Program-made: the position numbers and the translations under genes | Notes under the pieces: model-generated | Database searches by the model: none | Told to the model about the DNA's origin: nothing | What the model saw: the letters and a program-made list of their open reading frames with translations, nothing else | Shown: piece after piece, positions 8,313 to 14,413 of the stretch | How the letters are laid out: each line of letters begins with the position of its first letter | How positions within the stretch are numbered: position 1 is the stretch's first letter | Assembly (NCBI GenBank): GCA_964354345.1 | Contig: CAYGZL010000031.1 | Coordinates: 1-33,112 of the forward strand | Length of the DNA stretch: 33,112 nucleotides | Direction: 5' to 3' | DNA from: CAYGZL01 sp964354345 | GTDB lineage: Bacteria; Chloroflexota; Anaerolineae; Anaerolineales; UBA4823

Positions 8313-8511
8313 TTAAATTCAACGCTGCCAGAGTCTCCTTTCCAAATGCCCCACAGGAAGGGGCGGGGAGGCAGGAGCGTTTCCGCTCGCTACCCGGATG
8401 AGGCGCACCCTTTGCGATTTATCTCGCAGTGTTGGCGACATGGCTGCCGTCTTACGCCTCGTCTGTCCTACCGCCATGCGCAACGCGTTTAGGCGGACAG
8501 GTTTCGGAGTG
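8281..8511 (-). ncRNA. Structured leader RNA, candidate riboswitch (Moco-like?)
   Basis: The transcript from the promoter at 8518-8546 would begin with about 250 untranslated bases. Reading the minus strand, I can pair: CTGTCC/GGACAG plus GGC/GCC (8492-8500 with 8463-8475); GAGGCG/CGCCTC (8455-8460 with 8400-8405), closing a domain with an inner TGCGA/TCGCA hairpin (8413-8428); GAGCG-GAAA-CGCTC (8375-8388, a GNRA tetraloop); GCCCC/GGGGC (8348-8364); then the terminator hairpin. Unpaired CTCCGAAAC, ATCCGGGTA and CTGCCTCC segments look conserved-RNA-like. The outline, including the GNRA hairpin, reminds me of the Moco/Tuco class, and FecCD-type importers can carry molybdate or tungstate. I cannot verify the class; cobalamin or an unknown class remain possible. 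Confidence 0.5.
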
Positions 8512-8517
8512 GGAGGT

Positions 8518-8546
8518 ATTATAACGTTGGTTCATAAATCGGACAA
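8518..8546 (-). promoter_or_regulatory. Near-consensus promoter for the metal-uptake operon
   Basis: On the minus strand, TTGTCC (8541-8546) is followed after exactly 17 bases by a perfect TATAAT (8518-8523). The start of transcription should lie near 8511. No competing gene lies in this stretch, and the downstream RNA is highly structured. Confidence 0.8.
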
Positions 8547-8598
8547 TGGACGAATTCCGAGGTCGCAGGGGATGAAAGTCATCTAGGCTACCAGGAAT

Positions 8599-8648
8599 GC
8601 CGGCGCAACCGGCGGGGCCAGGGTTCTTGCAACCTGTTCGAACCCTGG
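8599..8648. repeat. Pair of perfect hairpins of unknown role
   Basis: GCCGG-CGCAA-CCGGC (8599-8613) is followed by a 9-bp perfect inverted repeat CCAGGGTTC (8618-8626) and GAACCCTGG (8640-8648) with a 13-base loop. There is no T tract. They sit between the promoter of the metal operon and the arsenic-gene remnants. They may be a leftover terminator or a mobile-element end; the sequence does not decide. Confidence 0.5.
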
Positions 8649-8695
8649 AAGAAGTAACCACTCGGCTGACCCGCGCTCTGGGTTAAGGTGAAACG

Positions 8696-8857
8696 ATGGG
8701 GCTTTTCCCTTGCACGGGCAACTCATGAAGCACGCAAATGGAAGAGGCGATCGCCAAAGCTCATCTGAGCGATCAAAGGGATGCGGTCAGTACCGGGACG
8801 CAGCCAACCGCATACAACCATCTCAAGGCGCTGGCTGCCCTGCCTGATTCGGGATGA
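8696..8857 (+). pseudogene. Remnant of arsenate reductase ArsC (LMW-phosphatase type)
   Basis: In the frame from ATG 8696, the translation gives GLFPCTGNS, a TGA stop at 8726-8728, then STQMEEAIAKAHL and AVSTGTQPTAYNHLKALA, ending at TGA 8855-8857. This matches, piece by piece, the start of thioredoxin-coupled ArsC proteins (LFLCTGNSCRSQMAE, then SAGT-P-NP). The stop falls on the second cysteine of the P-loop, the arginine that closes the CX5R loop is lost, and the C-terminal half is absent. It is therefore a broken gene. The match is made from memory of the family motif. Confidence 0.7.
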
Positions 8858-8872
8858 GCGGCGCGGTGGTGA

Positions 8873-8986
8873 AAATCACAATTGGCGATGATTGGCCCGC
8901 TGGTGGAGCTGCCGGTGATGATTGGACTGGTCAACGCGGCCTTCTGGCTGTAAAGGCGCTACTTCATTCCCGCGACAGTAACCTGA
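8873..8986 (+). pseudogene. C-terminal remnant of an ACR3-type arsenite exporter
   Basis: The frame through ATG 8888 reads LAMIGPLVELPVMIGLVNAAFWL, then an in-frame TAA (8951-8953), then RRYFIP to TGA 8984-8986. The GPLVEVPVMIGLVNVAFWFRRRYF segment is the usual C-terminus of ACR3 arsenite permeases. Only the last helix remains, sitting directly behind the ArsC remnant. An arsenic-resistance operon was probably lost here by deletion and point mutation. Confidence 0.7.
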
Positions 8987-9136
8987 TCGAAGGGAAGATT
9001 GGTATGCTATGGCGTAGAAATTGAATAGAAGATGACTGAGGTAAAATAGGTCGATGTGTTATAAATAATGTATAGTTAAGTCGTTGCTAATTGCGCGGAA
9101 TATCAAAACAGTTTTCCATAAGGAAGGAGTTAAGTT

Positions 9137-9361
9137 ATGTGTAATTATGGTGCATCTCATGAAGATCATGACTGCTGCTGCGCGGGGGGATGTGATGGTG
9201 GTACGTGCCAATGCGGCGAAGAATGTAGCTGCGAGGGTCGCCATTTCCAACGCAGGTTCAAGACGAAGGCTGAACGGATTGCTGCATTAGAAGCCTATCT
9301 GAGCGAGTTGAGGAAAGAAGTACAGGCTGTTGAAGAAATGTTGGCAGACTTGCATAAATAA
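9137..9361 (+). CDS. Small cysteine-rich protein with C-terminal coiled coil
   Basis: A 74-residue protein with a strong ribosome binding site (AAGGAAGGAG, 9119-9128) before ATG 9137. The first 32 residues hold nine cysteines, including CCC at 13-15 and the C-x-C pairs 24/26 and 30/32, plus two His. Residues 41-74 form a charged amphipathic helix (AERIAALEAYLSELRKE), probably a coiled coil. The layout suggests metal binding and oligomerisation. Proteins of this general type (short Cys-rich head, QRRF-TKAE linker, helical tail) occur in anaerobes, but I know of no proven function. Its position just after arsenic-gene remnants hints at metal or metalloid binding; that is inference. Confidence 0.75.
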   Translation: MCNYGASHEDHDCCCAGGCDGGTCQCGEECSCEGRHFQRRFKTKAERIAALEAYLSELRKEVQAVEEMLADLHK

Positions 9362-9432
9362 CCTGACAGGCTGAACAGCCTCCAACTGGCGCTTTGCACG
9401 GCTGGATGTAAGGCGGTAAGCTGCTGCATCAT

Positions 9433-10503
9433 TTACGGCAAGGGCAAGCGCTGAGAGCTACCCCCACAGTTGCACGAGGCACGCAGGATCAGTTTTGTCT
9501 TCAGGGTGATATGTTTGATTGAGCTGGACGGCTCGCGAATGCGAGCCACGATCAACTGCGCCGCCAGGGTGCCCATTTCCATCTCGGGCTGGGAGATCAC
9601 CGTCAGCGGAGGCCGCAGGGCGGAGGCCCAGGCCATGTCGTCAAAGCTGATTATGGCGATATCGCACGGGATTTCATAACCCCTCTCGTGGACGAACTGG
9701 AGCGCGCCTAAAGCCATGACCTGGTTGGTGATCACCACTGCAGTGGGGCGGTCGGCGGATTCCATGATTGCCTGCATCGCCCGATAGCCCCCTTCGTGTG
9801 TATAATGCCCCGGTTGAATCCAGCGTGGGTCAAGCGACAGGCCGGCGGTGCGTAGTGCCTGTTCGTAACCAAGCTGACGCTCAATGGCGGTACTGATCGT
9901 AGACGGCCCAGAGATCAATGCAATTCGTTGGTGACCTTCCTGTATCAGATGAAGCGTGGCTTGCGAAGCTGCCGGGGCGTTATCCACCTGGATCGTGTCC
10001 ACATCCAGGCTGCCCGGTGAACGGTCAATGGCGACGAGTGGGATGCCCAGATCGAGTAAACGCTGGTAATTCGAGGTGTCTTGAGCATTGGTAGCAGCAA
10101 AGATAATGCCAGAGACATCTTCGCCTAAAAAGATGCTGATGTGAGTCTGTTCACCTGCCAGGGTATCATTGGTATTGCCCAGCAGTAACAGGTAGCCAGC
10201 TTCCTGCAGAATTTTGTCAATTCCCACCACGATACTGGCGAAGAAAGGAATTTGAATGTCGGGCACGAGCACTCCAATAATTTTCGACTCGCGCTTCCTT
10301 AAACGCCGGGCCGATAAATTTGGGTGATAATCCAATTCCTGGACGGCTTTCCGGACGCGCTCAGCCAGTTCTCTTCTTACGCCCCCTTTACCGCTTAAGA
10401 CGCGTGAAACGGTGGCGATCGAAACGCCGGCTTGCGCAGCCACATCTTTCACTGTCGCAGCGTTGGATTGGGTACCTGAGGGAGTTTGGGTAATTGGGCG
10501 CAT
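9433..10503 (-). CDS. LacI-family transcriptional repressor
   Basis: About 356 residues. The N-terminal helix-turn-helix and hinge read TVKDVAAQAGVSIATVSRVLSGKGGV and LDYHPNLSARRL, followed by a periplasmic-binding-protein-like effector domain (IIGVLVPDIQIPFFASIVVGI and onward). A TTG start at 10554 is possible on paper, but it lies inside the gene's own -35 box, so ATG 10501-10503 is the real start. The gene is divergent from a sugar ABC operon ending in L-fucose isomerase, and identical palindromes sit at both promoters. It very likely represses both its own gene and the operon, with L-fucose or a derivative as a plausible inducer. Confidence 0.9.
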   Translation of the reverse strand: MRPITQTPSGTQSNAATVKDVAAQAGVSIATVSRVLSGKGGVRRELAERVRKAVQELDYHPNLSARRLRKRESKIIGVLVPDIQIPFFASIVVGIDKILQEAGYLLLLGNTNDTLAGEQTHISIFLGEDVSGIIFAATNAQDTSNYQRLLDLGIPLVAIDRSPGSLDVDTIQVDNAPAASQATLHLIQEGHQRIALISGPSTISTAIERQLGYEQALRTAGLSLDPRWIQPGHYTHEGGYRAMQAIMESADRPTAVVITNQVMALGALQFVHERGYEIPCDIAIISFDDMAWASALRPPLTVISQPEMEMGTLAAQLIVARIREPSSSIKHITLKTKLILRASCNCGGSSQRLPLP

Positions 10504-10511
10504 AAACCTAC

Positions 10512-10525
10512 TGTAAACGATTACA
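10512..10525. promoter_or_regulatory. LacI-type operator at the repressor promoter
   Basis: TGTAAACGATTACA is a 14-bp near-palindrome with the central CG typical of LacI-family operators. It directly follows the -10 box of the repressor promoter, and the same sequence occurs in the opposite orientation at 10636-10649. Confidence 0.85.
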
Positions 10526-10554
10526 ATTTTAAATCGCCTTCGATTAACTGTCAA
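10526..10554 (-). promoter_or_regulatory. Promoter of the LacI-family gene
   Basis: On the minus strand TTGACA (10549-10554), a 17-base spacer and TAAAAT (10526-10531). The operator lies directly downstream, so bound repressor would cover the start of transcription. The leader before ATG 10503 would be only about 20 bases long. Confidence 0.8.
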
Positions 10555-10607
10555 GAGTAGTCAAAAAAAATTGTTTTATGGAGAAGAGATATAGATAGCA
10601 TTGGGGA

Positions 10608-10636
10608 TTGACACTCACCTTGCGCTATGCTACAAT
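10608..10636 (+). promoter_or_regulatory. Promoter of the sugar uptake operon
   Basis: TTGACA (10608-10613), a 17-base spacer, and TACAAT (10631-10636). This is almost consensus for the housekeeping sigma factor. Its last -10 base is the first base of the operator at 10636-10649. Confidence 0.85.
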
Positions 10637-10649
10637 GTAATCGTTTACA
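10636..10649. promoter_or_regulatory. LacI-type operator at the sugar operon promoter
   Basis: TGTAATCGTTTACA is the exact reverse complement of the operator at 10512-10525. It overlaps the end of the -10 box and the expected start site, a classic repression position. The two operator centres are 124 bases apart, close enough for joint control of both promoters or DNA looping. Confidence 0.85.
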
Positions 10650-10702
10650 AGACTGCTCAAGATGCCCTATTCATGCTGAAACTTTGCGCTTGAGATACTC
10701 CT

Positions 10703-12256
10703 ATGGGTGATCTAATCCTGCGAATGGAAGGAATTGTCAAGACCTTCCCGGGCGTGGTAGCGCTCAACGAATGCCAGTTTGATTTATATTCTGGTGAAGT
10801 CCATGCATTGGTGGGTGAGAATGGCGCGGGAAAATCGACTCTCATGAAGGTATTGTCCGGCATTTATCGCAAAGACGCCGGGCATATTTATTTAAAAGAT
10901 AGAGAAGTCGAAATACCGAATCCGCGCGCGGCTCAACAACTTGGCATCAGTATCATTCATCAAGAGCTTAACCTGATGCCACACTTGACCGTGGCGCAGA
11001 ATATCTTTATTGGCCGTGAGCCGCGCGGCCGCTTACCCTTCGTCGTTGACGATAAGCAGATCAACATCCAGACTGAAGAACTGTTCGCCACTTTGCATCT
11101 CAAGCTCGATCCGACCACACGCGTGGCTGATCTAACGATTGCCAAGCAGCAAATGGTTGAAATCGCCAAGGCGCTGTCCTTCAACGCTGAAGTTCTGATC
11201 ATGGATGAGCCCACCGCGGCGTTGACTGACACTGAGATTGGGGAGCTATTTCGGATCATCCGCCAGTTGCGTGATCAGGGAGTAGGCATTGTGCACATTT
11301 CGCATCGCTTGGAGGAGCTCAGCCAGATTTCTGACCGGATCACCGTCATGCGCGATGGGCGCTATGTTGGCACGCTTCAGACCAAAGAAGCCACCATTGA
11401 CCAGATTATCAGTATGATGGTCGGTCGAACGATCTACGAAACTGCGCCGGAAATCCCAGAAAACCCCAGCCAGGAGGTTGTCCTGGAAGTGCGCAATCTA
11501 AACCGGGGGAATGTGATCAAGGATGTCAGCTTTGTACTCATGAAAGGGGAGATCCTTGGCTTTGCTGGCTTGATGGGTGCCGGGCGCACCGAGGTGGCGC
11601 GGGCGGTCTTTGGCGCCGATCCAATCGATTCGGGTGAGATTTTCTTGCATGGCGTGCCGGTGCAGATCCATAGCCCGGGCGATGCCGTTAGTCATGGGAT
11701 TGGTTATCTTTCTGAGGACCGCAAACGCTATGGTCTGACCTTAGGCATGTCTGTGGAAGAAAATCTGGTGCTGGCTGCCTTGCGAATGTTTCTCAATTCC
11801 ATCGGTTGGTTAGACTACGCCGGACAGCGCCAATCTGCTCGCCAGAGTGTAGATATGCTCAATATCCGCACCCCCAGCCTGACCCAAAGGGTTCAATTCC
11901 TCTCCGGCGGTAACCAACAAAAGGTCGTCGTTGGTAAATGGCTCACCGCCGACACCGAAATCCTGATTTTTGATGAGCCCACGCGCGGCATTGATGTGGG
12001 TGCTAAGAGCGAAATATACAAGCTCCTGAATGACCTGGCTCACCAGGGGAAATCGATCATTATGATCTCTTCAGAGCTGCCCGAAATACTACGCATGAGT
12101 CACCGCGTGGTAGTTATGTGCGAAGGCCGGGTGACCGGGGTGTTGGATATCGCCGAGGCCACCCAGGAAAGTATCATGCGATTCGCCACCATGCGGAGTG
12201 TGATCGTGAGTGAAAACGACACCTCCACACATAATGGCGATGGCGCCAGGAGCTAG
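10703..12256 (+). CDS. Two-cassette sugar ABC transporter ATPase (RbsA/MglA type)
   Basis: A 517-residue protein with two ABC modules, the hallmark of CUT2 importers for ribose, galactose, xylose and deoxysugars. The first has Walker A GENGAGKST (near residues 38-46) and Walker B LIMDEPTAA; its signature region is the less standard TIAKQQMVEIAKAL. The second lacks a standard P-loop (GLMGAGRTE), as is usual in this family, but has signature LSGGNQQKVVVGKWL and LIFDEPTRGIDVGAK. Start ATG 10703 agrees with the family's N-terminus. It is the first gene of the LacI-controlled operon; the downstream isomerase suggests L-fucose or a related sugar as cargo. Confidence 0.93.
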   Translation: MGDLILRMEGIVKTFPGVVALNECQFDLYSGEVHALVGENGAGKSTLMKVLSGIYRKDAGHIYLKDREVEIPNPRAAQQLGISIIHQELNLMPHLTVAQNIFIGREPRGRLPFVVDDKQINIQTEELFATLHLKLDPTTRVADLTIAKQQMVEIAKALSFNAEVLIMDEPTAALTDTEIGELFRIIRQLRDQGVGIVHISHRLEELSQISDRITVMRDGRYVGTLQTKEATIDQIISMMVGRTIYETAPEIPENPSQEVVLEVRNLNRGNVIKDVSFVLMKGEILGFAGLMGAGRTEVARAVFGADPIDSGEIFLHGVPVQIHSPGDAVSHGIGYLSEDRKRYGLTLGMSVEENLVLAALRMFLNSIGWLDYAGQRQSARQSVDMLNIRTPSLTQRVQFLSGGNQQKVVVGKWLTADTEILIFDEPTRGIDVGAKSEIYKLLNDLAHQGKSIIMISSELPEILRMSHRVVVMCEGRVTGVLDIAEATQESIMRFATMRSVIVSENDTSTHNGDGARS

Positions 12257-12263
12257 CGCATCT

Positions 12264-13250
12264 ATGAAGATTGAAACCAAATCCATAAAATCCCTGTTCC
12301 ACTCCGACGCTATGCAACGGATAATGGCGTTTGGTGCGTTGATTGTCTTATTCATCGGTTTCTCGCTGGCTTCGCCGTACTTCCGAACCTTTGATAACGT
12401 CAAAGGCATCCTGCTGGCTACCGCGGTCAATGGCGTGCTGGCTCTCGGGGTGACTTTTGTTATCATCACTGCAGGCATTGATCTATCGGTCGGGACAGTG
12501 CTTACCTTTTCGGCGGTGATGACCGGAAAATTAATTACCGATTGGCATGTACCCATCCCGCTGGGCATCCTGGGAGGTGTCCTGACTGGTGGCGCAGCCG
12601 GATTACTCAATGGGGTTCTCATTTCGCGCATGCGCATCCCACCCTTTATTTCTACTTTAGGCATGTTGTATGTCACTAAAGGTCTCGCGTTAGTCGTTTC
12701 AGAGCTTAAGCCGATTTATTTTAACGACACCCCTGATTTTCGGTTGATTACGATGGATTCGGTTCTAGGCAAAGTCATCCCCGGCTTTGATGTGCCAAAC
12801 ATGGTGCTGATTTTATTTGGATTTGCGATCATTGCCAACTTGATCCTGACAAAAACCATCCTGGGGCGTTATACTTTCGCCATTGGCAGCAATGAAGAGG
12901 CCACCCGCCTCTCAGGCGTTAACGTCGCAGCCTGGAAAACATCCATCTATGCTTTATGCGGTCTGTTCAGCGGTATTGCGGGAGTGATGATGGCCTCACG
13001 TCTGAACTCTGCCCAACCTGCCCTGGGCGCTGGCTATGAGTTGGATGCCATCGCCGCGGCAGTGATCGGTGGCACTTCGCTCAGCGGTGGGGAAGGAACA
13101 ATCGTTGGCACGATCATTGGCGCTTTTATAATCAGTACGCTACAGAATGGCCTGCGCATCCTTTCGGTGCCGCAGGAATGGCAAATGGTGGTTACCGGCG
13201 GTATTGTGATCCTGGCTGTATTCCTGGACATCTTGCGCCGCCGGCGTTGA
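12264..13250 (+). CDS. Sugar ABC transporter permease (RbsC type)
   Basis: About 328 residues with many hydrophobic helices and the conserved ITAGIDLSVGTVL, NGVLISRMRIPPFISTLGM and GRYTFAIGSNEEATRLSGVNV segments of CUT2 permeases, plus the late AAAVIGGTSLSGGEGTIVGT motif. An upstream GTG at 12210 in frame overlaps the ATPase gene and would add 18 poorly conserved residues; ATG 12264, with AGGAG at 12248-12252 and seven bases after the ATPase stop, is the better start. It forms the membrane channel with the flanking ATPase and binding protein. Confidence 0.92.
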   Translation: MKIETKSIKSLFHSDAMQRIMAFGALIVLFIGFSLASPYFRTFDNVKGILLATAVNGVLALGVTFVIITAGIDLSVGTVLTFSAVMTGKLITDWHVPIPLGILGGVLTGGAAGLLNGVLISRMRIPPFISTLGMLYVTKGLALVVSELKPIYFNDTPDFRLITMDSVLGKVIPGFDVPNMVLILFGFAIIANLILTKTILGRYTFAIGSNEEATRLSGVNVAAWKTSIYALCGLFSGIAGVMMASRLNSAQPALGAGYELDAIAAAVIGGTSLSGGEGTIVGTIIGAFIISTLQNGLRILSVPQEWQMVVTGGIVILAVFLDILRRRR

Positions 13251-13336
13251 GAGGAGGTCGCCGACAAAATAATACATTCAATAGATATGCAAACTTTTTC
13301 TAACCAGTTCAAACCTAATATTTCTATGAGGAGACT

Positions 13337-14290
13337 ATGAAGAACCACAAACTATATATCACCCTGAGCATCGTGATGATTGTCGCTACGCTGCTCGCCG
13401 CCTGTGGCGGTGCTTCCAAGAAGACCTATATCCCAGTTATCTCTAAGGGTTTCCAGCACCAGTTCTGGCAAGCTGTGAAAGCGGGTTCTGAGAAGGCCGC
13501 CAAGGACCTAAACGTTGATATTACCTTCGAAGGTCCTGAATCTGAGGCCATGGTGGATAAGCAGGTTGAAATGTTCCAGACTGCTCTGGACAAGAAACCA
13601 GGCGCCATCTGCTTAGCCGCAGTCGACTCCAAGGCTTTCCAACCCCTCCTGGAGAAGGCCAAGGCCGCCAATATCCCCGTCATTGGCTTTGACTCCGGTG
13701 TAGACAGCGATATTCCTCTGGCCACTGCCGCGACTGACAACATTGCTGCGGCTGCCTATGCTGCAGACAAAATGGCTGAGCTGATTGGTAGCGCCGGTGA
13801 AGTGGCTGTGATTGCGCATGACCAGACCAGCCGTACCGGCATTGACCGCGTTAAGGGTTTCACCGATCAAATTAAGAACAAATACCCGAACATTACCGTG
13901 GTTGACGTGCAGTATGGCGCCGGCGACCAGCTCAAGTCCACTGACCTTGCCAAGGCCATCATTCAGGCTCATCCGAACCTGAAAGGTTTCTTCGGCGCCA
14001 ACGAAGGCTCGATCATCGGCGTTCTGAACGCAGTAAAAGAGTTGAAGATGGAAGGCAAGCTGGTAGTGATTGGCTACGACTCCGGTCAGCAGCAAATGGA
14101 CGCGATCCGCTCCGGTGCTGAAGCGGGCGCCATCACCCAGGACCCGATCCAGATCGGCTACAAGTGTGTTGAAGCAGCAGTCAAGGCCATCAAGGGCGAG
14201 AGCCTGCCGAAGGTGATTGACACCGGCTTCAAGTGGTACGACAAGACCAACATCGATGCAACTGATATTGCTCCGTTGCTCTACAAGTAA
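13337..14290 (+). CDS. Sugar ABC transporter substrate-binding lipoprotein (RbsB type)
   Basis: A 317-residue protein. The N-terminus MKNHKLYITLSIVMIVATLL leads to lipobox LAAC (Cys 23), so it is a membrane-anchored lipoprotein. The mature part has the Peripla_BP_4 pattern: YIPVISKGFQHQFWQAVKAG, NIPVIGFDSGVD, GFFGANEGSIIGVLNAVKE and VVIGYDSG. It captures sugar outside the cell for the RbsA/RbsC-type transporter encoded just upstream. A GGAG ribosome binding site precedes ATG 13337. Codon use is noticeably polished (many GCC, AAG, GAC codons), as expected for a highly expressed binding protein. The sugar is inferred from the L-fucose isomerase gene that follows. Confidence 0.93.
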   Translation: MKNHKLYITLSIVMIVATLLAACGGASKKTYIPVISKGFQHQFWQAVKAGSEKAAKDLNVDITFEGPESEAMVDKQVEMFQTALDKKPGAICLAAVDSKAFQPLLEKAKAANIPVIGFDSGVDSDIPLATAATDNIAAAAYAADKMAELIGSAGEVAVIAHDQTSRTGIDRVKGFTDQIKNKYPNITVVDVQYGAGDQLKSTDLAKAIIQAHPNLKGFFGANEGSIIGVLNAVKELKMEGKLVVIGYDSGQQQMDAIRSGAEAGAITQDPIQIGYKCVEAAVKAIKGESLPKVIDTGFKWYDKTNIDATDIAPLLYK

Positions 14291-14334
14291 GACTTAGTAG
14301 CATGATTTAATCCCGGCTACCCGGCTGGGCGCCA

Positions 14335-14368
14335 TGGATGCCCTGCGCGTCACAGCGTAGGGCATCCA
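14335..14368 (+). terminator. Intercistronic hairpin after the binding-protein gene
   Basis: TGGATGCCCT (14335-14344) pairs with AGGGCATCCA (14359-14368), and CGC/GCG continues the stem after one mismatch. There is no T tract. Such hairpins after highly expressed binding-protein genes usually protect the upstream mRNA or cause partial termination, so that the isomerase is made at a lower level. That role is inferred. Confidence 0.6.
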
Positions 14369-14413
14369 ATTATAAACGGATCGTCGCAACTTTTATTAAG
14401 TGTGGAGCTACTT

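Noticed and set aside
8281..8511. Leader RNA as a cobalamin riboswitch
   Set aside because: I could not find the B12-box pattern or the usual GCC-ACTG core in order. It is kept only as an alternative to test with a covariance model.
8696..8857. TGA at the second cysteine of the ArsC P-loop as a selenocysteine codon
   Set aside because: The P-loop arginine is also lost, the C-terminal half of the protein is missing, no selenocysteine insertion element is apparent, and the neighbouring ACR3 fragment is broken too. Decay explains all of this.
10504..10554. N-terminal extension of the LacI-family protein from TTG 10554
   Set aside because: The TTG is the first three bases of the gene's own -35 box, and the extension would cross the -10 box and operator. 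The family starts at the ATG at 10503.
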